The position numbers and the translations under genes were made by a program. Source: JANRLT01 sp041736895 (GTDB lineage Bacteria > Planctomycetota > Planctomycetia > Pirellulales > JALHPA01). From it: DNA of 64,000 bases. The notes beneath the pieces are model-generated. The model was given only the letters and a program-made list of their open reading frames with translations, did no database searches and was not told where the DNA came from. This document shows positions 8,101 through 15,289 of this stretch, one piece after another (within the stretch, counting starts at the first letter, position 1; each line of letters starts with the position of its first letter). The DNA lies in the NCBI GenBank assembly GCA_041736895.1, contig JBGSSS010000095.1, positions 1 to 64,000 of the forward strand. The letters run 5' to 3'.

Positions 8101-10122
8101 TCGATGGGCCATGCAAAAGGCGGTGGACTCAATTATCAGTTGGGAAATGAAGCGGACGCCATGGGGACAAAGAAGGGCATTCCCGGCAAACAAGCCATCC
8201 GCATCAACTATAACCAGGGCAACGGCTTCAACGGCGGAACTTCAGGGAAGTCGGCGTTGGTATTCAACGACACTACGGGCAGTCCGCATTCGAGTTACGG
8301 TAGCATCGATTATGCCCTGCCGGTGACAATTCCGATCGCGAGCCTAAGCAACGCCGTACCGATTGCCCTCACCGCCGAAGGTGAAGCGCCGACGCCCGCG
8401 CCGACGGGATCCTGGGGGCGTGTCGGTTTCAGCGTGACCGAACCTCTCTACAGCAAAGATTATTACCCGCTCCCCGAAGTGGATAATCCCGAATCAGGGT
8501 TAAAAGAATCATACGGTGACCCGAATGATGATGCCGCAGCCATGTCGGGAAAATGTATCGATAAGCCGTTTGAATCATCCAAAGGTTCGATGCCCGATGC
8601 GCCGATCGTCAAGGACGGCATGATTTCGACGAACACATATTCGAATTATAAAACGCTGGTCCTCCAACGCGTAGCGGATCCGACGCGGAACTATGATGAA
8701 GTCAATAACCCGTACATCACGGTGGATTGGCTGCCGATCGATGTGACTGTCTTCAACGGCGATGATAAGAAGCCAGCCACGGCGAGCAATTTCGCCGATC
8801 AGTGGGATATCGACGACAATGGCACGCTGGGTCAGCCGATGGGCCCGCGCCAGCGCGGCGATTTGATTACGCACAAGCCGGGTGCGGCGGTCCCCGGCAA
8901 TTTCACCGACAACAGCAACTACCATCTCTGGTCGCCCGTGAGCAAGCAACTTCCCACGGCGAACCCGGGGGCGAAGAACGCGATGGCGATCTTTGCCTAC
9001 GAGATCGATCGCGGCAGCGGCACGCCGGCGCAGACGCTCGGCTACTTGAATGCCTCGTACGGCGATCCTGCGCCGCTTTCTGCAACTCCTCCACGCTCTT
9101 TATATAACGGCGCGCCGCAGCGGCCGTTCCCGAACTTGAGCTGGAACAATCGGCCGTTCATGAATCCCTATGAAGTGATGCTCGTCCCCGCAAGCCAAGC
9201 CGGGCGTTTGGGGCTGGAATACGGGGCGCCTTTAATTACTGGCGAAAATTATGTAGTAAATGCCGCTCCTACTGGTACTTTTGGGCATTTGTTGAACTTC
9301 TTTACTAGCTCGCAGGATCCAACGAAACCAGCGAACTATCATTTGATCCTCGATTGGCTCACGACCGGTTCGCCGTTCAAGGGGACGGAAACCTGGCTCG
9401 ATGCGACCAAGGCGAGTAATATCCCCGCGACCCAGCAGGGGATCAACAAGTTCAAGTATCCCTTTAACTACGTCCACAGCTACCGCGAACCGGGCAAGCC
9501 CAACATCAACACGATCAGCGATCCGCGCGTGTGGGACGCGGTGATGGGCGATTGGAACACTGCGGGTTACGGCTGCACGTTCCAGGAGCTTGTTTATAGC
9601 CGCCGCGCTTCAACAACAAACCCGCACCAGTTAGACGCCAATGGTTCACTCCCCAGCTACTGGGGCAATCCATTCCGCGTCGCCAGCGCGGCGGGCTTGG
9701 TGCCATCGAGCATGAATCAGCCGACGAACAATGTCGGTCTGCTGCGGCAGCATCCGTCGAAGCCGAACATCCCGCTCTTCGGGGTGAATGATTACACCTC
9801 GAACCAAGCGGCGGGCAACGAGTATCGCGACGCCAGCCGGCACCGGCTGATGGCGGTCGAGAACATCGAACGGCTCTCGAATCTCGTGACGACACGGTCC
9901 AACGTCTACGCGATTTGGGTCACCGTCGGTTACTTCGAAGTCACGCCCGGCGGCTCGACCCCGGACGGTTACACCATCGGCCAAGAACTCGGCACGGATA
10001 CGGGCGAGATCAAACGCCATCGCGGGTTCGGCATCTACGATCGCTCGATCCCCGTCGGCTACGAACGCGGGATGAATCACAACGTCGAGAAGGGTTTCTT
10101 GATCAAGAAGATGTTGGATTAA
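5155..10122 (+). CDS. Giant GspK-like minor pseudopilin / secretion-associated protein (1655 aa)
   Basis: The ATG at 5155, behind an AGAGGT ribosome site 5-10 nt upstream, gives 1655 residues; an earlier in-frame ATG at 5023 lies inside repeat DNA and is unlikely. The N-terminus is highly basic and ends RRRQQKQRRG|ILILIVLSLLFMFVMIAVTF: a prepilin-like cut after Gly30 with no Glu at +5, as in GspK. The segment LDLDGRLNINTAG (about 342-354) resembles the GspK core. Two Asp/Asn-rich loops, DVDNDGDGIMDS (from about 302) and DGKDNNNNGVVDE (about 614-626), look like calcium-binding loops. An acidic/lysine patch lies near 760-805. GspK is normally about 300-350 residues, so most of this protein is extra sequence of unknown role. 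It is last in the operon after four pseudopilins, which fits a pseudopilus-tip role. Confidence 0.75.
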   Translation: MSASHLFAEQPTRLRRVGKQRRRQQKQRRGILILIVLSLLFMFVMIAVTFVLVANRQNSTATKAAAADVIGDTPRQEIEQAFNEIVRGSSSPLSPFNVGNNLLGDIFGDPPSGGAGANPNQYVRCVSGSYNGNSGNGYATVTLARTTNEYDGRVITVIPGANTGTKSSLVSSRIMASDGTNVYLLPFRDPTGAALTNGTYDFLINGREFAGTGKATGPLIVNPVSSMASGTDPSAPGGENESYDAPDFNNIFLAYYDPLSGRIKPSFHDPALISSNTMMPKENQQNSFRVIKTNAFDSYQWDVDNDGDGIMDSIWIDPGFPIQVSRDGRLYKRLIAPLILDLDGRLNINTAGTTKEIASLTQAPTNMIPFATGGGAGAIQLGRGHGFGPAEISIKKTPLGGIATNLLQGKGRYHSDSYPGPDTAGLFQNKILGTPNDYQGSALMATRYTGSPPDHWGRYMRGIDISGNTLFANYWQEGAGGETTYSPYLLDMTRDQGRGLDTTTTAKDNQFSAGELERFLRGFDSDALNLPNRLYNMVPGSAEQQFIFRGVTTDSWDTPVLGVLPQASAGGNPTKHFSELLPQNLRTDPKVLRTLIPQDMLAGLRFNINWPFGDGKDNNNNGVVDEIGENETTVNPTPTVNQGIDTNLDGTTNATDNYFARQQMAKYLYVLMTLIQDPGLNHKPTEQVQQRLAQWAVNVVDYMDADNVMTCFEYDVNIADGWIADANGILTANDLTAGGDLRVVWGVEQPALLLTEAFAPHDRRVRDSKNDNNATKGTKRDDDGMDDDMKKGKDHDDDDDLDQSLIPRGPTFFELYATHSPLQPVGSADLYDYDKNAMKWRLKLDKVTPDRTPVWRVVVTASKTAPTTPEGNDFQTLANTYGQTFTGQTPQFNSSPGYNQNVLFNGGANIPQATIDRVVVFAKQSDVNASPLKEKNLIYCLSEQNPTPSDPNELVQQTPQNLALFGGQYAVIFPHVTENTAYSMGHAKGGGLNYQLGNEADAMGTKKGIPGKQAIRINYNQGNGFNGGTSGKSALVFNDTTGSPHSSYGSIDYALPVTIPIASLSNAVPIALTAEGEAPTPAPTGSWGRVGFSVTEPLYSKDYYPLPEVDNPESGLKESYGDPNDDAAAMSGKCIDKPFESSKGSMPDAPIVKDGMISTNTYSNYKTLVLQRVADPTRNYDEVNNPYITVDWLPIDVTVFNGDDKKPATASNFADQWDIDDNGTLGQPMGPRQRGDLITHKPGAAVPGNFTDNSNYHLWSPVSKQLPTANPGAKNAMAIFAYEIDRGSGTPAQTLGYLNASYGDPAPLSATPPRSLYNGAPQRPFPNLSWNNRPFMNPYEVMLVPASQAGRLGLEYGAPLITGENYVVNAAPTGTFGHLLNFFTSSQDPTKPANYHLILDWLTTGSPFKGTETWLDATKASNIPATQQGINKFKYPFNYVHSYREPGKPNINTISDPRVWDAVMGDWNTAGYGCTFQELVYSRRASTTNPHQLDANGSLPSYWGNPFRVASAAGLVPSSMNQPTNNVGLLRQHPSKPNIPLFGVNDYTSNQAAGNEYRDASRHRLMAVENIERLSNLVTTRSNVYAIWVTVGYFEVTPGGSTPDGYTIGQELGTDTGEIKRHRGFGIYDRSIPVGYERGMNHNVEKGFLIKKMLD

Positions 10123-10124
10123 TT

Positions 10125-10160
10125 TCGGGGCTGGGGGTTCGGGGTTAGGGGTTGGGGACT
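10125..10160 (+). repeat. G-rich low-complexity repeat
   Basis: Imperfect short tandem units of the form GGGGYTNGGGGTT (GGGGCTGGGGGTTCGGGG and so on). Similar sequence occurs at 59841-59880 and, as its complement, inside the first codons of the gene at 3839. Confidence 0.5.
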
Positions 10161-10175
10161 GAAGAATACGATTTT

Positions 10176-10219
10176 GCTATGACGCAAGCGTGGGGCTACC
10201 CCTACGCTTGCGTCATAGC
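10176..10219. repeat. GCTATGACGCAAGCG palindrome, copy 1
   Basis: The arms GCTATGACGCAAGCGT (10176-10191) and ACGCTTGCGTCATAGC (10204-10219) are exact reverse complements; the centre GGGGCTACCCC also pairs. The same outer arms occur at 25361-25411 with a different centre. Confidence 0.8.
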
Positions 10220-10300
10220 GATTGATGACCCCTTGTTGAAACGCCACGAACTCGCCAAACTGCGTAATTGTATTACGATTTACGCACGAGGGTCTGCGCG

Positions 10301-11389
10301 ATGGAAGCTGGAATTGTCGGGTTGCCGAATGTTGGCAAAAGTACGCTTTTTAATGCGCTGACGAGCACGCAAGGCGCTCAAGCCGCCAATTACCCGTTCT
10401 GCACGATAGAACCCAATGAGGGGATGGTCAGCGTCCCGGATGATCGCTTGCAGCGGATTTGCAATCTGATCAAAACGCAAAAAGTCATCCCCGCCGCGCT
10501 CAAGCTCGTCGATATCGCCGGCATTGTCAAAGGGGCCAGCGAAGGCGAAGGCCTTGGCAACAAATTCCTCAGCCACATCCGCGAAGTCGACGCCGTGATG
10601 CAAGTCGTCCGCTGCTTCGACGATCCCGACGTGATCCACGTCGCCGGTAAGGTCGATCCGCTGTCGGACATCGAGACGATCGAGACCGAATTGATGTTGG
10701 CCGATCTACAGGCAATCGACCAAGCCCTGCCCAAGTCGCAGCGCAGCGCCAAGGGGGGCGACAAGGAAGCGGTGCTGCGCGTCGCGGCGCTCGAGGCGTG
10801 CCTGGCGCATTTGAACGCGAGTCAACCGCTGCGGACGCTGAAGCTCGACGAACCGCTGACCAAGGCTCTGCAAAGCTTCGGCCTAATGACGGCCAAGCCG
10901 ATTCTCTTCGTCGCGAATGTCGACGAGAGTGATCCGACGGGCAAGGGACCGCTCGTGCAAAAGGTCCGCGAGTACGCGGCCAAGATCGGTGCCAATGTCG
11001 TGCCCGTCTGTGCCAAGATCGAAGCCGAAATCGCCGAACTCCCCGAAGCCGACCGCGCCGAAATGCTCGAATCCGTCGGGCTCACCGAGCCGGCGCTGGC
11101 GTCACTCGCGCGGGCCGCGTATCGGACGCTGGGCCTGCAAAGTTACTTCACCGCCGGCGAGAAAGAGGTCCGAGCTTGGACGATTCCGATCGGCGCGACG
11201 GCCCCGCAAGCCGCCGGCGTGATTCACACGGACTTCGAGAAGGGCTTCATCCGCGCCGAGATTTATTCCTTGCCCGATCTTGAAACCTATAAGACGGAAA
11301 AAGACCTCCGCGCCGCCGGCAAGCTCCGCACCGAAGGGAAAGCGTATGTGATGCAGGACGGGGATATTTGTCACTTCTTGTTCAATTAG
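10301..11389 (+). CDS. ychF: Ribosome-associated redox-responsive ATPase YchF (OLA1 family)
   Basis: YchF is a near-universal TRAFAC-class P-loop NTPase of the Obg family that hydrolyses ATP and binds ribosomes. With the start at the ATG at 10301 (GAGGG site 8-13 nt upstream) the protein is 362 residues, the normal length. Residues 7-15 are GLPNVGKST (G1/P-loop), followed by NYPFCTIEPNEG (G2 region) and LVDIAGIVKGASEGEGLGN (G3). The G4 position reads FVANVDES instead of NKxD, the hallmark of YchF's ATP preference. The C-terminal TGS domain is clear (RAWTIPIGATAPQAAGVIHT, then DFEKGFIRAEIY). It stands alone, with palindromic repeats upstream and a long hairpin downstream. Confidence 0.97.
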   Translation: MEAGIVGLPNVGKSTLFNALTSTQGAQAANYPFCTIEPNEGMVSVPDDRLQRICNLIKTQKVIPAALKLVDIAGIVKGASEGEGLGNKFLSHIREVDAVMQVVRCFDDPDVIHVAGKVDPLSDIETIETELMLADLQAIDQALPKSQRSAKGGDKEAVLRVAALEACLAHLNASQPLRTLKLDEPLTKALQSFGLMTAKPILFVANVDESDPTGKGPLVQKVREYAAKIGANVVPVCAKIEAEIAELPEADRAEMLESVGLTEPALASLARAAYRTLGLQSYFTAGEKEVRAWTIPIGATAPQAAGVIHTDFEKGFIRAEIYSLPDLETYKTEKDLRAAGKLRTEGKAYVMQDGDICHFLFN

Positions 11390-11432
11390 CCGCAAAATTT
11401 CGGCAATTTGTAACTTTTTCGAAGTTTTGACG

Positions 11433-11537
11433 CTTTGAATTGAATTTTTTGTCCGGTTTTGCTCCCCTGCTCCGCTTGTAGGCGTGTGCCAGGGAGATCA
11501 AAACTCCGGACAACAAATCATCTACTTCAATTCAAAG
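11433..11537. promoter_or_regulatory. 105-nt imperfect hairpin leader overlapping the ribosome site of the next gene
   Basis: CTTTGAATTGAA (11433-11444) pairs perfectly with TTCAATTCAAAG (11526-11537). Further in, TTTGTCCGG pairs with CCGGACAACAAA apart from an AA bulge, TTTTG pairs with CAAAA, and CTCCCCTG pairs with CAGGGAG. The 3' end of the outer stem overlaps the AAAGGG ribosome-binding sequence (11534-11539) that serves the ATG at 11548. The structure could therefore mask translation, or it could be an inserted palindromic element or a terminator for ychF. No known riboswitch consensus was recognised. Confidence 0.5.
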
Positions 11538-11547
11538 GGTTCGTATC

Positions 11548-11976
11548 ATGTTCATCAATCTTCGCTCGCTGTTGGTTGTCGCTGCTGTTGCCGTTTGCAT
11601 GAGTGCCGCTGCTTCGGTCGCTTCGGCTCAATGCGATATGGGAAACAAGGGTGGTTGTGAGCCTTATGTCCAGCTTGCCCTGCAAGCGACGAACAACGTG
11701 ACGCTGGCTGCCGTGGAGATTCCTTGTGATGATCCAGGTTGTATGGCTGCTAAACAAACCACGACCAACGTAATGCTCGCCGCGACAGAGATTCCCTGCG
11801 AGAATCCTAGCTGCGGGTTCTTGGTTCAGAACAGTGCCACTTCGAAGTTGAGCAACGTCGGAACTCCGACGCTGGCCCTGGCCATGCTCGACGTGAGTGG
11901 GACGGATAATGCCACCACGGGAGACGCCGGTTTATCTTCGGGCCCCGTCTTGGTGTCGGTCATGAAGAGTTTGTAG
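11548..11976 (+). CDS. Small secreted protein with duplicated cysteine-pair motif, unknown function
   Basis: 142 residues with a Sec signal peptide (about 1-28, ...SAAASVASAQ|C). The mature part holds two copies of one unit: TNNVTLAAVEIPCDDPGC and TTNVMLAATEIPCENPSC, each with Cys-x4-Cys. An additional CDMGNKGGC lies just after the cleavage site, so six cysteines are arranged as three pairs, suggesting disulfides or metal binding outside the cytoplasm. AAAGGG lies 8 nt before the ATG. The last about 150 nt overlap the end of the convergent TauE gene (11826-12809). I do not recognise the family. The repeated unit and good start support a real gene; the C-terminal 50 residues, in the overlap, are less certain. 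Confidence 0.65.
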   Translation: MFINLRSLLVVAAVAVCMSAAASVASAQCDMGNKGGCEPYVQLALQATNNVTLAAVEIPCDDPGCMAAKQTTTNVMLAATEIPCENPSCGFLVQNSATSKLSNVGTPTLALAMLDVSGTDNATTGDAGLSSGPVLVSVMKSL

Positions 11977-12809
11977 AAATAGTGTGCCGCCAACGCGAAT
12001 CCAATCAACACGACGATTCGCCGCACGACGTTCTTGTTCATCCGCCGCGCGACGCTCGCCCCCAAGTATCCGCCGGCGATGCCGGCAAAGATCATCGGAA
12101 TCGCCCGGGTCCAATCAATGACCCGGGCGATTTCTTTTTCTGTGCCGGTGCTTGTCCAGCCGAAATCGTGCGCGAGGAAAAACCCAATCGCGACGAGATT
12201 GATCAGCGACGCAATGATCGTTTTCACCGCGTTCATCCCATGAATATCGTTCATGCCCAGCAAGGCCAGCGCGCTCAATGTCAAAATCCCAATCCCCGCG
12301 CCAAAGTAGCCGCCGTAAACGCCGATCAGAAACGCAAAGCCCATGATCGTCCAACGCCGCGCGGAACTCGGCGCATGCGAGAATTCTTCGTCGCCAAGCG
12401 ATTCTTTCTTTTGCCCCTGACCCGTCCAGCGCGCGATCTGCGGCTGCAATGCAAACAGCAGCGTCGCCCCGAGAATCAGCCACGGAACCAGCAGCTTAAA
12501 AGTGTCAGGCGAATCGTGCAGCAGCAGCCAGGTTCCTAGAAGACTGCCAATTAAACTCGGCGGCACCAGCCAGCCGAGCGCATGGCGATAGAGCGGCAAC
12601 TCGCGGCGATAGGCCCAGGCGGAGCTGAATGAGCCTGGACAGAGCGCGATCGTGCTCGTGGCGTTGGCGATGACAAAACTCGCATCCGTCCCGCCGAGCG
12701 ACCAGATCAGCGCGGGAAACGTCAGCAGCGTCCCGCCGCCGGCAATTGCATTGATCGCCCCGGCCGCGGCCGAGGAAAGCGAAAGCAGTAATAGTTCAAG
12801 AGGACTCAT
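11826..12809 (-). CDS. TauE/SafE family sulfite/anion exporter
   Basis: Polytopic inner-membrane protein of the TauE/SafE family, whose members are linked to export of sulfite, sulfoacetate or other small anions. It is 327 residues with about eight hydrophobic stretches. The family signature GAINAIAGGGTLLTFPALI appears at residues 17-35 and the second half repeats it as GVYGGYFGAGIGILTLSALA. A hydrophilic loop (about 130-150) lies in the middle. The C-terminal tail after the last helix (about 285-327) is Pro/Ser-rich and is encoded in the region that overlaps the opposite-strand small secreted gene, so the tail could be a late extension. Substrate cannot be inferred from the neighbourhood. 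Confidence 0.88.
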   Translation of the reverse strand: MSPLELLLLSLSSAAAGAINAIAGGGTLLTFPALIWSLGGTDASFVIANATSTIALCPGSFSSAWAYRRELPLYRHALGWLVPPSLIGSLLGTWLLLHDSPDTFKLLVPWLILGATLLFALQPQIARWTGQGQKKESLGDEEFSHAPSSARRWTIMGFAFLIGVYGGYFGAGIGILTLSALALLGMNDIHGMNAVKTIIASLINLVAIGFFLAHDFGWTSTGTEKEIARVIDWTRAIPMIFAGIAGGYLGASVARRMNKNVVRRIVVLIGFALAAHYFYKLFMTDTKTGPEDKPASPVVALSVPLTSSMARASVGVPTLLNFEVALF

Positions 12810-12842
12810 GCTTCACAAGTCGAACGTGCATGATCAAAACCT

Positions 12843-12867
12843 AAGCCCAGGGGCTCCGCCCCTGGAG
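12843..12867 (+). repeat. CCCAGGGG-family hairpin
   Basis: AAGCCCAGGGGCTCCGCCCC then TGG. CCAGGGG (12847-12853) pairs with CCCCTGG (12859-12865). Other copies lie at 13784, 41150, 58534 and 62341, with a variant at 26771. Confidence 0.75.
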
Positions 12868-13002
12868 CCGAGACGTTCTATCATCCGCGGATCAATCACT
12901 TCACGCAATGACCCAGTGAAACACGCATCGCCAAGCAGCGAGAATGTTTTATAATCGGCGGTAAGCTTTGCAGGACATTTCTCCACATTCAAGGAAGCAT
13001 TC

Positions 13003-13668
13003 GTGGGACAATCGGGCGCGCGCTTATTTTTGAGCCAGTTCTGGAACCAATACCACACCACCGGCGCGATCTGCCCGAGCGGTCAGAGTCTCGCGCGCGA
13101 GTTGGCGTACTATGTGGCGAATCCCTTGGCTGAGTCCAATGGCAACGGCGGCCGCAAGATTCTCGAAGTCGGACCCGGCACCGGAACGGTGACGCGCGCG
13201 ATTCTTGCCGCGCTGCAGCCGACCGATCGGATCACGCTCGTCGAGATCAATCCCGAGTTCGCGGCGCATCTGCAAGAGCGGCTGCGGACGGAACCAGACT
13301 GGCAGCGCGTCGCCGATCGCGTGACGATTCGCACCGAAGCGATCCAGTACTTTGCCGCCGATGATCAATTCGACGTCATCGTTTCCGGCCTGCCGCTGAA
13401 CAACTTCTCGATCGAGACGGTCGAGGCGATCCTCGCCGGCTTGGATCGCTTGGCGAAACCGGGGGCGACGGTCTCGTTTTTCGAGTACATCGCGATTCGC
13501 CATTTCAAGGCCGTCGTCAGCGGCCGCGCCGAGCGTGCCCGGCTGCGCGGCGTCGCCGCAGCTCTTGAAAACTTTCTCGGCAAGCGCGAACTTCGCCGCC
13601 GCGCGATTGTAGGGAATATGCCGCCGGCATGGGCACACCATGTGCAGCGAGATGGACAAATCGGATAA
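13003..13668 (+). CDS. Phospholipid N-methyltransferase-like SAM-dependent methyltransferase
   Basis: Class I methyltransferase resembling bacterial phospholipid N-methyltransferases (PmtA/COG3963 type), which methylate phosphatidylethanolamine. The GTG at 13003 has AAGGAAG six bases upstream. LFLSQFWNQYHTTGAICPSG (residues 7-26) matches the family entry segment (FL..F......TGAI.PSS). The SAM-binding motif ILEVGPGTGTVTRAIL follows, then VEINPEF, and the family-specific VSGLPLNNFS with the C-terminal NMPPAWA. Length 221 is normal. A role in membrane lipid methylation or in a related substrate class is inferred from these motifs only. Confidence 0.75.
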   Translation: MGQSGARLFLSQFWNQYHTTGAICPSGQSLARELAYYVANPLAESNGNGGRKILEVGPGTGTVTRAILAALQPTDRITLVEINPEFAAHLQERLRTEPDWQRVADRVTIRTEAIQYFAADDQFDVIVSGLPLNNFSIETVEAILAGLDRLAKPGATVSFFEYIAIRHFKAVVSGRAERARLRGVAAALENFLGKRELRRRAIVGNMPPAWAHHVQRDGQIG

Positions 13669-13675
13669 TCCGTGC

Positions 13676-13732
13676 CACTCGCCGTGGCGAGTGCTTCTGG
13701 CGTTTGACCAAATTCCACTGGCAGAGCCAGTG
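13676..13732. repeat. Two small perfect hairpins
   Basis: CACTCGC-CGTG-GCGAGTG (13676-13693) and CCACTGGC-AGA-GCCAGTGG (13715-13732) sit 21 nt apart, shortly after the methyltransferase stop codon. Same size class as the GTAG hairpins but without the GTAG start. Confidence 0.65.
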
Positions 13733-13783
13733 GCACCCGGGAAAAATGCCATACTTCATTGCAGGTTTTCTGCACGGAACAAA

Positions 13784-13806
13784 GCCCAGGGGTTCACCCC
13801 CTGGGA
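13784..13806 (+). repeat. CCCAGGGG-family hairpin
   Basis: CCCAGGGG (13785-13792), loop TTCAC, CCCCTGGG (13798-13805), preceded by AAAG and followed by AGCA. Almost identical, in inverse orientation, to 58534-58559 and 62341-62366. Confidence 0.8.
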
Positions 13807-13845
13807 GCATGTTTGCGAACGTTTCCACTCCTTCTGCCGCTCCTC

Positions 13846-15135
13846 ATGTCCACGCTGCGCTGGCAAGTCCTCGACATCACCGCTGAGTCCGCGCACACGA
13901 AGTTGGGCGAGGAATGGAACGAGCTTTGGGAGCGGAGCGCCGTGACGCATGCCTCGGCGCGCTGGGAGCAGGTCCTCTCATGGCAGCGCATCTTCGCACC
14001 CGAGTCGCGCTTGCTCGCGGTCACGGTGCACGAAGGCGAGCAGCTCCGCGCGGCATTGCCCTTGGTGCAAGGCCGCGCACGAAAAATCATACCCGTCTGG
14101 CGTTCGCTCTGGAATCATTGGGCCTGGGCCGGTGAATTGCTCGTCGATTCGCTCTCGTCGCATCCGGATGCCGTGTTCGATCATTTGGTCGATGGGATTC
14201 GTTCGCTCCGCCGGCCGTGGCTCTGGTTCGATGCGGTCGATCTGGGACAAACGCGGTGGCAAGATTTCGTCGCTGCGCTCGATCGGCGCAAGTTGGCGCA
14301 TGTCGCCCGCGAGCGGTTTCCGGTCGGCAAGATCATGATTCATGGCCCGAACGCGCCGCGTGATTTCGCGGCCTATCAAGCAAACTGGTCCGGCAATTTT
14401 CGCCGGCAGATGCGCAAGATGGTCCGTCGCGCCGAGGAACTCGGCGGCGTGCAGCTCGAAATTCATCGCCCGCACAACCGGCTCGACATCGCGGAGTTGT
14501 TGCAGCGTGGTTTCGCCGTCGAAGATCGCGGCTGGAAAGGAGCGGCCGGCAGTTCGGTCCTCCGCACGCCGATCGCACTGAAGTTCTATCAAGAGCAGGC
14601 GGAGAACCTGGCCAAGGAAAGTCAGCTTGAGCTCGCGTTCTTGCGCCACAAGGACGTCGATATCGCGTTTGAATACGCCTGGTTCAGCAAAGGCGTCTAT
14701 TGTACTCCCAAGGTCGGCTACGACGAGCAGTACAGCCACCTCAGCCCTGGCCAGTTGATTCGCTACCTGACGCTGGAGCGATTCTTCAACGATCCCGCGC
14801 GCAAGGAATTTGATTTCGTCGGACCGCTCGCCGAAGCAACAGCCAAGTGGACGAACGAGATTTACAACATCAGCAGCTTGATTGTCAGCACGGGCCGCCT
14901 GGGCAGCAACCTGAGTTTGCGCATGGCCGAGCGATTTGGACCAAAGGCGAAACAAGTTGTGCACAAGGTTCGTTCATGGTTCAAGCCTGTTGCAGACGCG
15001 TCGCCATCACTTGAAAATAAATCTACAAGTGAAAATTCGCAGCCTGAGGCAGTTCCTTCGGAAACCCGTAAGCCAGAACCGGCCCCTAGGCAAGCGGCCT
15101 TGGCAAATTCTACACTATCTTCTGAGCTGGTTTAG
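13846..15135 (+). CDS. GNAT/FemAB-type acyltransferase (BioF2-like domain)
   Basis: Protein of the FemAB/BioF2 superfamily, with two GNAT folds; members attach amino acids or acyl groups to cell-envelope or exopolysaccharide precursors. The ATG at 13846 is preferred (429 residues); the frame runs upstream into a CCCAGGGG repeat, which is unlikely to be coding. Residues about 185-200 (WSGNFRRQMRKMVRRAEELG) and 270-330 (FLRHKDVDIAFEYAWFSKGVYCTPKVGYDEQYSHLSPGQLIRYLTLE) carry the typical acyl-CoA or aminoacyl binding pattern, ending FDFVGPLAEATAKW. The C-terminal 60 residues are a Pro/Ser/Glu-rich tail. No glycan gene cluster is adjacent, so the substrate is unknown. Confidence 0.75.
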   Translation: MSTLRWQVLDITAESAHTKLGEEWNELWERSAVTHASARWEQVLSWQRIFAPESRLLAVTVHEGEQLRAALPLVQGRARKIIPVWRSLWNHWAWAGELLVDSLSSHPDAVFDHLVDGIRSLRRPWLWFDAVDLGQTRWQDFVAALDRRKLAHVARERFPVGKIMIHGPNAPRDFAAYQANWSGNFRRQMRKMVRRAEELGGVQLEIHRPHNRLDIAELLQRGFAVEDRGWKGAAGSSVLRTPIALKFYQEQAENLAKESQLELAFLRHKDVDIAFEYAWFSKGVYCTPKVGYDEQYSHLSPGQLIRYLTLERFFNDPARKEFDFVGPLAEATAKWTNEIYNISSLIVSTGRLGSNLSLRMAERFGPKAKQVVHKVRSWFKPVADASPSLENKSTSENSQPEAVPSETRKPEPAPRQAALANSTLSSELV

Positions 15136-15150
15136 TGCTCGAAGTTCTCC

Positions 15151-15174
15151 TACGGATGGGCATACCATCCGCAG
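15151..15174. repeat. Small perfect hairpin after the FemAB-type gene
   Basis: CGGATGG (15153-15159), loop GCATA, CCATCCG (15165-15171). It lies 17 nt after the stop codon and could serve as a transcript 3'-end structure. Confidence 0.55.
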
Positions 15175-15238
15175 GCTTGAGTTGGCGCTGTAGATGTCTT
15201 GATCTAGTGCAAAGTTGAATCTCTTCGGCGCGACTCCT

Positions 15239-15277
15239 CGGTGCCGCTCTGAATTTTCTCCGTTTCTCCGTGTTTAG
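15239..15277 (+). repeat. Dispersed repeat with core CTCTGAATTTTCTCCG
   Basis: Shares CTCTGAATTTTCTCCR and CTCCGTGTTT with 33031-33068 in the same orientation, and with 42260-42300 in the opposite orientation. No clear hairpin inside. Confidence 0.5.
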
Positions 15278-15289
15278 GTATTTGCATTG

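Noticed and set aside
13978..14964. 328-codon minus-strand frame
   Set aside because: Shadow of the FemAB/BioF2-type gene; low hydrophobic content and no family match.
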